Shown here: positions 50,745 through 53,233 of the stretch, in pieces
Layout of the letters: every line of letters starts with the position of its first letter
How positions within the stretch are numbered: position 1 is the stretch's first letter
Assembly: GCF_947387525.1 (NCBI RefSeq)
Contig: NZ_CANDNW010000008.1
Coordinates: forward strand, 1-53,233
DNA from: Limosilactobacillus viscerum
GTDB lineage: Bacteria > Bacillota > Bacilli > Lactobacillales > Lactobacillaceae
Direction of reading: 5' to 3'
DNA length: 53,233 nucleotides
Made by a program: the position numbers and the translations under genes
Notes under the pieces: model-generated
What the model saw: only the letters and a program-made list of their open reading frames with translations
Told to the model about the DNA's origin: nothing
The model's database searches: none

Positions 50745-52766
50745 ATGATTAGTAGTTTGAACACAACGCTTACTCGTTCCAGTCGGCGTGAATTTACGGT
50801 TGGTGACCAATTAGCAGTTAATGCTCTCCGCTTTATGAGCATTGATATGATCGAAAAGGCAAATAGTGGTCACCCGGGTTCGCCAATTGGCATGGCACCA
50901 ATGGCTTATACCCTCTGGGAAAAGTTTTTGAACTTTAACCCTGAAGATGACCAGTGGATTAACCGGGACCGCTTCGTCCTGTCAGGTGGACACTGTTCAG
51001 CGCTCTTATACAGCCTGCTCCACTTTAACGGCTTTGACGTTACGATGGATGATATTAAGAACTTCCGGCAACTCGGTTCACGGACTCCTGGTCACCCTGA
51101 ATATAAACTGACCGCTGGTGTTGATGCTTCAACTGGTCCTCTTGGTCAAGGCTTCGGGATGGCTGTCGGAATGGCGATGGCCGAACGACACCTGGCCGTT
51201 CAGTATAACCGCCCAGATTACCCAATTTTTGACCACTTCACCTACTCAATCGTTGGTGATGGTGACTTAATGGAAGGGGTAGCGGAAGAAGCAATTAACC
51301 TTGCCGGTAAGAACCGTCTTGGCCACCTGATCGTGCTCTACGATTCAAATGATGTCACCCTCGATGGTCCACTAAACCTGAGTACTAATGAGAATGCGGC
51401 CGCCCGCTTTAAGGCCGCTCACTGGGATTACCAGTTGGTAGAGGATGGAACGGACCTTGATGCAATTGCTCAGGCCATCCGAAATGCCCAGCAAACTGAC
51501 CAGCCATCACTGATTGAAGTTAAAACAATTATTGGATATAACACGCCAGATGAAGGCACGAGCAAGGTCCACGGCTGCCCACTGGGTGAACACAACGTGG
51601 CAGTTACGCGGGAAAATTACGGTTGGCCATATGAACCGTTTGAGTATCCTGAAGCTGTCTATGAACAATTTGCCCACTACGCAATCGCCAAGGAAAAGAA
51701 GTACCAGGAATGGGAAGAACTTTATCAGAACTACCGGCGTGAATTTCCTGCTGAAGCACAGAAAATTGAACAACGGGCCCTTAACTTAAACAACATCGGC
51801 AGCCACCACCAAGTTGGGGACCAGGTATCAACCCGGGTTGCTAATGCGGAAACGATGCAAGACATTGCCGCTGCTAACCCACAATTCTGGGGTGGGTCGG
51901 CCGACCTCTTCTCTTCTAATAAGACCGCAATTAAGGACGACCAGGTATTCCGTCCATCAAATTACGGCGGCCGGAACATCTACTTTGGGGTTCGTGAATT
52001 TGCCATGGCGGCAGCTACTAATGGGATTAACCTTCACGGTGGTAGTTGTGCTTACTGCAGTACCTTCATGGTATTCAGTGACTACCTGAAGTCGGCCATT
52101 CGGTTAGCTGCACTCCAACGCCTGCCATCAATCTTTATTTTTACTCATGATTCACTGGCAGTTGGTGAGGATGGGCCAACCCACGAACCAGTTGAGCAAT
52201 TGGCCATGCTACGGACAATTCCAAATATTCAGGTATTCCGTCCAGCAGACGCTAATGAAGTTGTTGCTGCCTGGAAGGTAATTGCAACGACAACTAACCG
52301 GCCAAGCGTCATTGTTGCTTCACGTCAAAACTTACCAGTACTGGCTGAAACAATTAATGCCGATGCAGGGCGCGGTGCATATATTGCTGCTGACGCAAAG
52401 TCTAGTCAGCCTGATGGCATCATTCTTGCCAGTGGGTCCGAACTTTCCTTAGCCTTGCAAGCTAAGGAGCAACTAGCAGAGCAACACAGCGTGGATGTCC
52501 GGGTTGTTTCCGTACCAAGCATGGAAGTATTCAACCAGCAAAGCGCTGAATACCAGGAGAAGGTTTTGCCAAATGGCGTTCGCCAACGGCTGGCTGTTGA
52601 AATGGCAACCCCTGAAATGTGGCGGCAATATGTTGGCCTTGATGGGGATGTTATCGGTGTTAATAGTTTTGGAATGAGTGGTAATGGTGGTGAGATCACC
52701 GCCAAGTACGGCTTTACCGTTGAAAACATTGTTAACCGCTTTATTGAAATGCGTAGAAAGGGGTGA
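50745..52766 (+). CDS. tkt: Transketolase
   Basis: A 673-residue thiamine-diphosphate enzyme of full length. The N-terminal domain shows N-S-G-H-P-G-S-P and the ThDP-binding G-D-G-D-L-M-E-G near residue 167, with N-D-V (S-N-D-V-T-L-D-G) completing the motif. The pyrimidine-domain pattern near residue 470 includes T-H-D-S and G-E-D-G-P-T-H-E-P. It transfers two-carbon units in the pentose phosphate pathway, using aldehydes and ketoses linked to the FSA/TalC product upstream. GTGAGG and an ATG at 50745 follow the TIM-like gene by 11 bp. Confidence 0.95.
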   Translation: MISSLNTTLTRSSRREFTVGDQLAVNALRFMSIDMIEKANSGHPGSPIGMAPMAYTLWEKFLNFNPEDDQWINRDRFVLSGGHCSALLYSLLHFNGFDVTMDDIKNFRQLGSRTPGHPEYKLTAGVDASTGPLGQGFGMAVGMAMAERHLAVQYNRPDYPIFDHFTYSIVGDGDLMEGVAEEAINLAGKNRLGHLIVLYDSNDVTLDGPLNLSTNENAAARFKAAHWDYQLVEDGTDLDAIAQAIRNAQQTDQPSLIEVKTIIGYNTPDEGTSKVHGCPLGEHNVAVTRENYGWPYEPFEYPEAVYEQFAHYAIAKEKKYQEWEELYQNYRREFPAEAQKIEQRALNLNNIGSHHQVGDQVSTRVANAETMQDIAAANPQFWGGSADLFSSNKTAIKDDQVFRPSNYGGRNIYFGVREFAMAAATNGINLHGGSCAYCSTFMVFSDYLKSAIRLAALQRLPSIFIFTHDSLAVGEDGPTHEPVEQLAMLRTIPNIQVFRPADANEVVAAWKVIATTTNRPSVIVASRQNLPVLAETINADAGRGAYIAADAKSSQPDGIILASGSELSLALQAKEQLAEQHSVDVRVVSVPSMEVFNQQSAEYQEKVLPNGVRQRLAVEMATPEMWRQYVGLDGDVIGVNSFGMSGNGGEITAKYGFTVENIVNRFIEMRRKG

Positions 52767-52771
52767 GGAAA

Positions 52772-52864
52772 ATGCTTGTCAAGGTAAATGAAGAACTAAC
52801 CCAGCTTGATCAACAGGCCGTTGACGAAGAATTAGCCCTCCTGACAGCGGCGCTAAATAATTAA
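52772..52864 (+). CDS. 30-residue acidic ORF after tkt, unknown
   Basis: A short ORF starting 5 bp after the tkt stop with a GGGGTGAGG ribosome site. The peptide is MLVKVNEELTQLDQQAVDEE followed by LALLTAALNN; it is acidic and probably helical. It has no recognisable domain. It may be a genuine small coupled protein or the remnant of a gene interrupted before the insertion sequence to its right. Confidence 0.4.
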   Translation: MLVKVNEELTQLDQQAVDEELALLTAALNN

Positions 52865-52929
52865 TAAGGTCTCGTTTTTCCATTCGGCAGATTGTAAAAT
52901 TTAAGTTGAACATATTAGTGGACAAAAAA

Positions 52930-52990
52930 CCCATAAAGGTCTTTAATGGTGTCACCACAACATTCCATTAGAAAGAAGGACCTTTATGGG
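52930..52990 (+). promoter_or_regulatory. Hairpin sequestering the IS30 transposase ribosome site and start codon
   Basis: CCCATAAAGGTC (52930-52941) is perfectly complementary to GACCTTTATGGG (52979-52990). The right arm contains the start codon (52986-52988) and the nucleotides next to the AAGGA ribosome site. In a transcript reading into the element from tkt, this stem would hide the start. Confidence 0.65.
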
Positions 52991-53233
52991 CACCACTATT
53001 TTATCATTTGAAGATCGCGTTGTCATCGAAACACTTCATCATGAAAAGCACTCACTTCAATATATTGCCGATTATTTAGGCTTCAGTAAAACCACTATCT
53101 TTAATGAGGTTCATCGCTTAGCTGGTGAGTATCACGCAGTTAAGGCTCAAACTGATCATGAAGTTAAACTTAGTCATCGTGGTCGTAAAACCACCTTAAC
53201 GACTAACCTAAAGCGATTGATTGAAGAAAAAAT
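52986..53233 (+). CDS. IS30 family transposase, N-terminal part (runs off the window)
   Basis: An open frame from the ATG at 52986 to the window edge (82 complete codons) reading M-G-T-T-I-L-S-F-E-D-R. It contains a helix-turn-helix pattern (S-L-Q-Y-I-A-D-Y-L-G-F-S-K-T-T-I) typical of the IS30 N-terminal DNA-binding domain. The catalytic DDE domain lies outside the window. AAGGA precedes the start. The left inverted repeat of the element is likely near 52900-52990 but its exact end cannot be fixed. Confidence 0.85.
   Translation, partial: MGTTILSFEDRVVIETLHHEKHSLQYIADYLGFSKTTIFNEVHRLAGEYHAVKAQTDHEVKLSHRGRKTTLTTNLKRLIEEK

Overview
The window looks like the chromosome of a heterofermentative lactic acid bacterium, most likely a Limosilactobacillus or close relative. 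The evidence is the set of lactic peptidases (PepD/C69, PepI, PepX), a T-box-controlled branched-chain amino acid carrier, YhgE, an LTA synthase, HelD, a CopY-type operator, frequent CGG arginine codons and a mid-range GC content. The genus is inferred from gene content, not from a marker gene. Most of the window is ordinary core and metabolic chromosome; no phage, CRISPR array, rRNA or tRNA was seen. The only mobile element is the start of an IS30-type insertion sequence at the right edge.

Layout. 0-6.3 kb (minus strand): MATE exporter, C69 dipeptidase, and a three-gene ABC importer of the TrpX type. The importer is preceded by a sigma-A promoter, a 16-codon leader ORF, a set of mutually exclusive hairpins and two intrinsic terminators. 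6.3-9.4 kb (plus): ABC-F protein, CmpB-family membrane protein, glucosaminidase. 9.6-11.4 kb: BrnQ with a full T-box leader. 11.4-17.4 kb: DUF2325-like protein, DHH phosphoesterase, HAD phosphatase overlapping a P2-type cation ATPase that has an unusual leader. 17.7-25 kb: PepI, PepX and potABCD. 25-28 kb: MFS and APC transporters. 28-32.2 kb: Nudix, guanylate-kinase-like, Fur-family regulator, an acidic low-complexity secreted protein, a membrane protein, PspC, aldose epimerase. 32.4-41 kb: TetR + YhgE, HflX, phosphatase, DedA, HelD. 41-47.8 kb: EamA transporter, LTA synthase, a copper operon (cupredoxin + CopA lacking a metal-binding domain), CoaA. 48-53.2 kb: AAA/DUF4143-type ATPase, then transaldolase-like gene, half-length TIM-like gene and transketolase, then the IS30 element.

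Functional themes. Peptide and amino-acid supply is prominent: three peptidases, BrnQ, an APC permease and the probable tryptophan importer. Two of these transporters are controlled by transcription attenuation of different kinds, a T-box and an apparent peptide-coded attenuator. Metal handling is represented by the copper operon, the P2-type ATPase and the Fur-family regulator. The fsa/talC - TIM-half - tkt cluster forms a non-oxidative pentose phosphate unit with an unexplained middle protein.

The most interesting non-coding signals are the leader of the TrpX-type operon and a family of about 110-130 bp intergenic long hairpins. The hairpins occur as three full and at least two partial copies. 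They keep a fixed apical loop and a fixed downstream tail while their stems and the adjoining terminator stems change in compensating ways. The most interesting coding oddity is the C-terminal-half triosephosphate isomerase homologue without catalytic residues between the transaldolase and transketolase genes.
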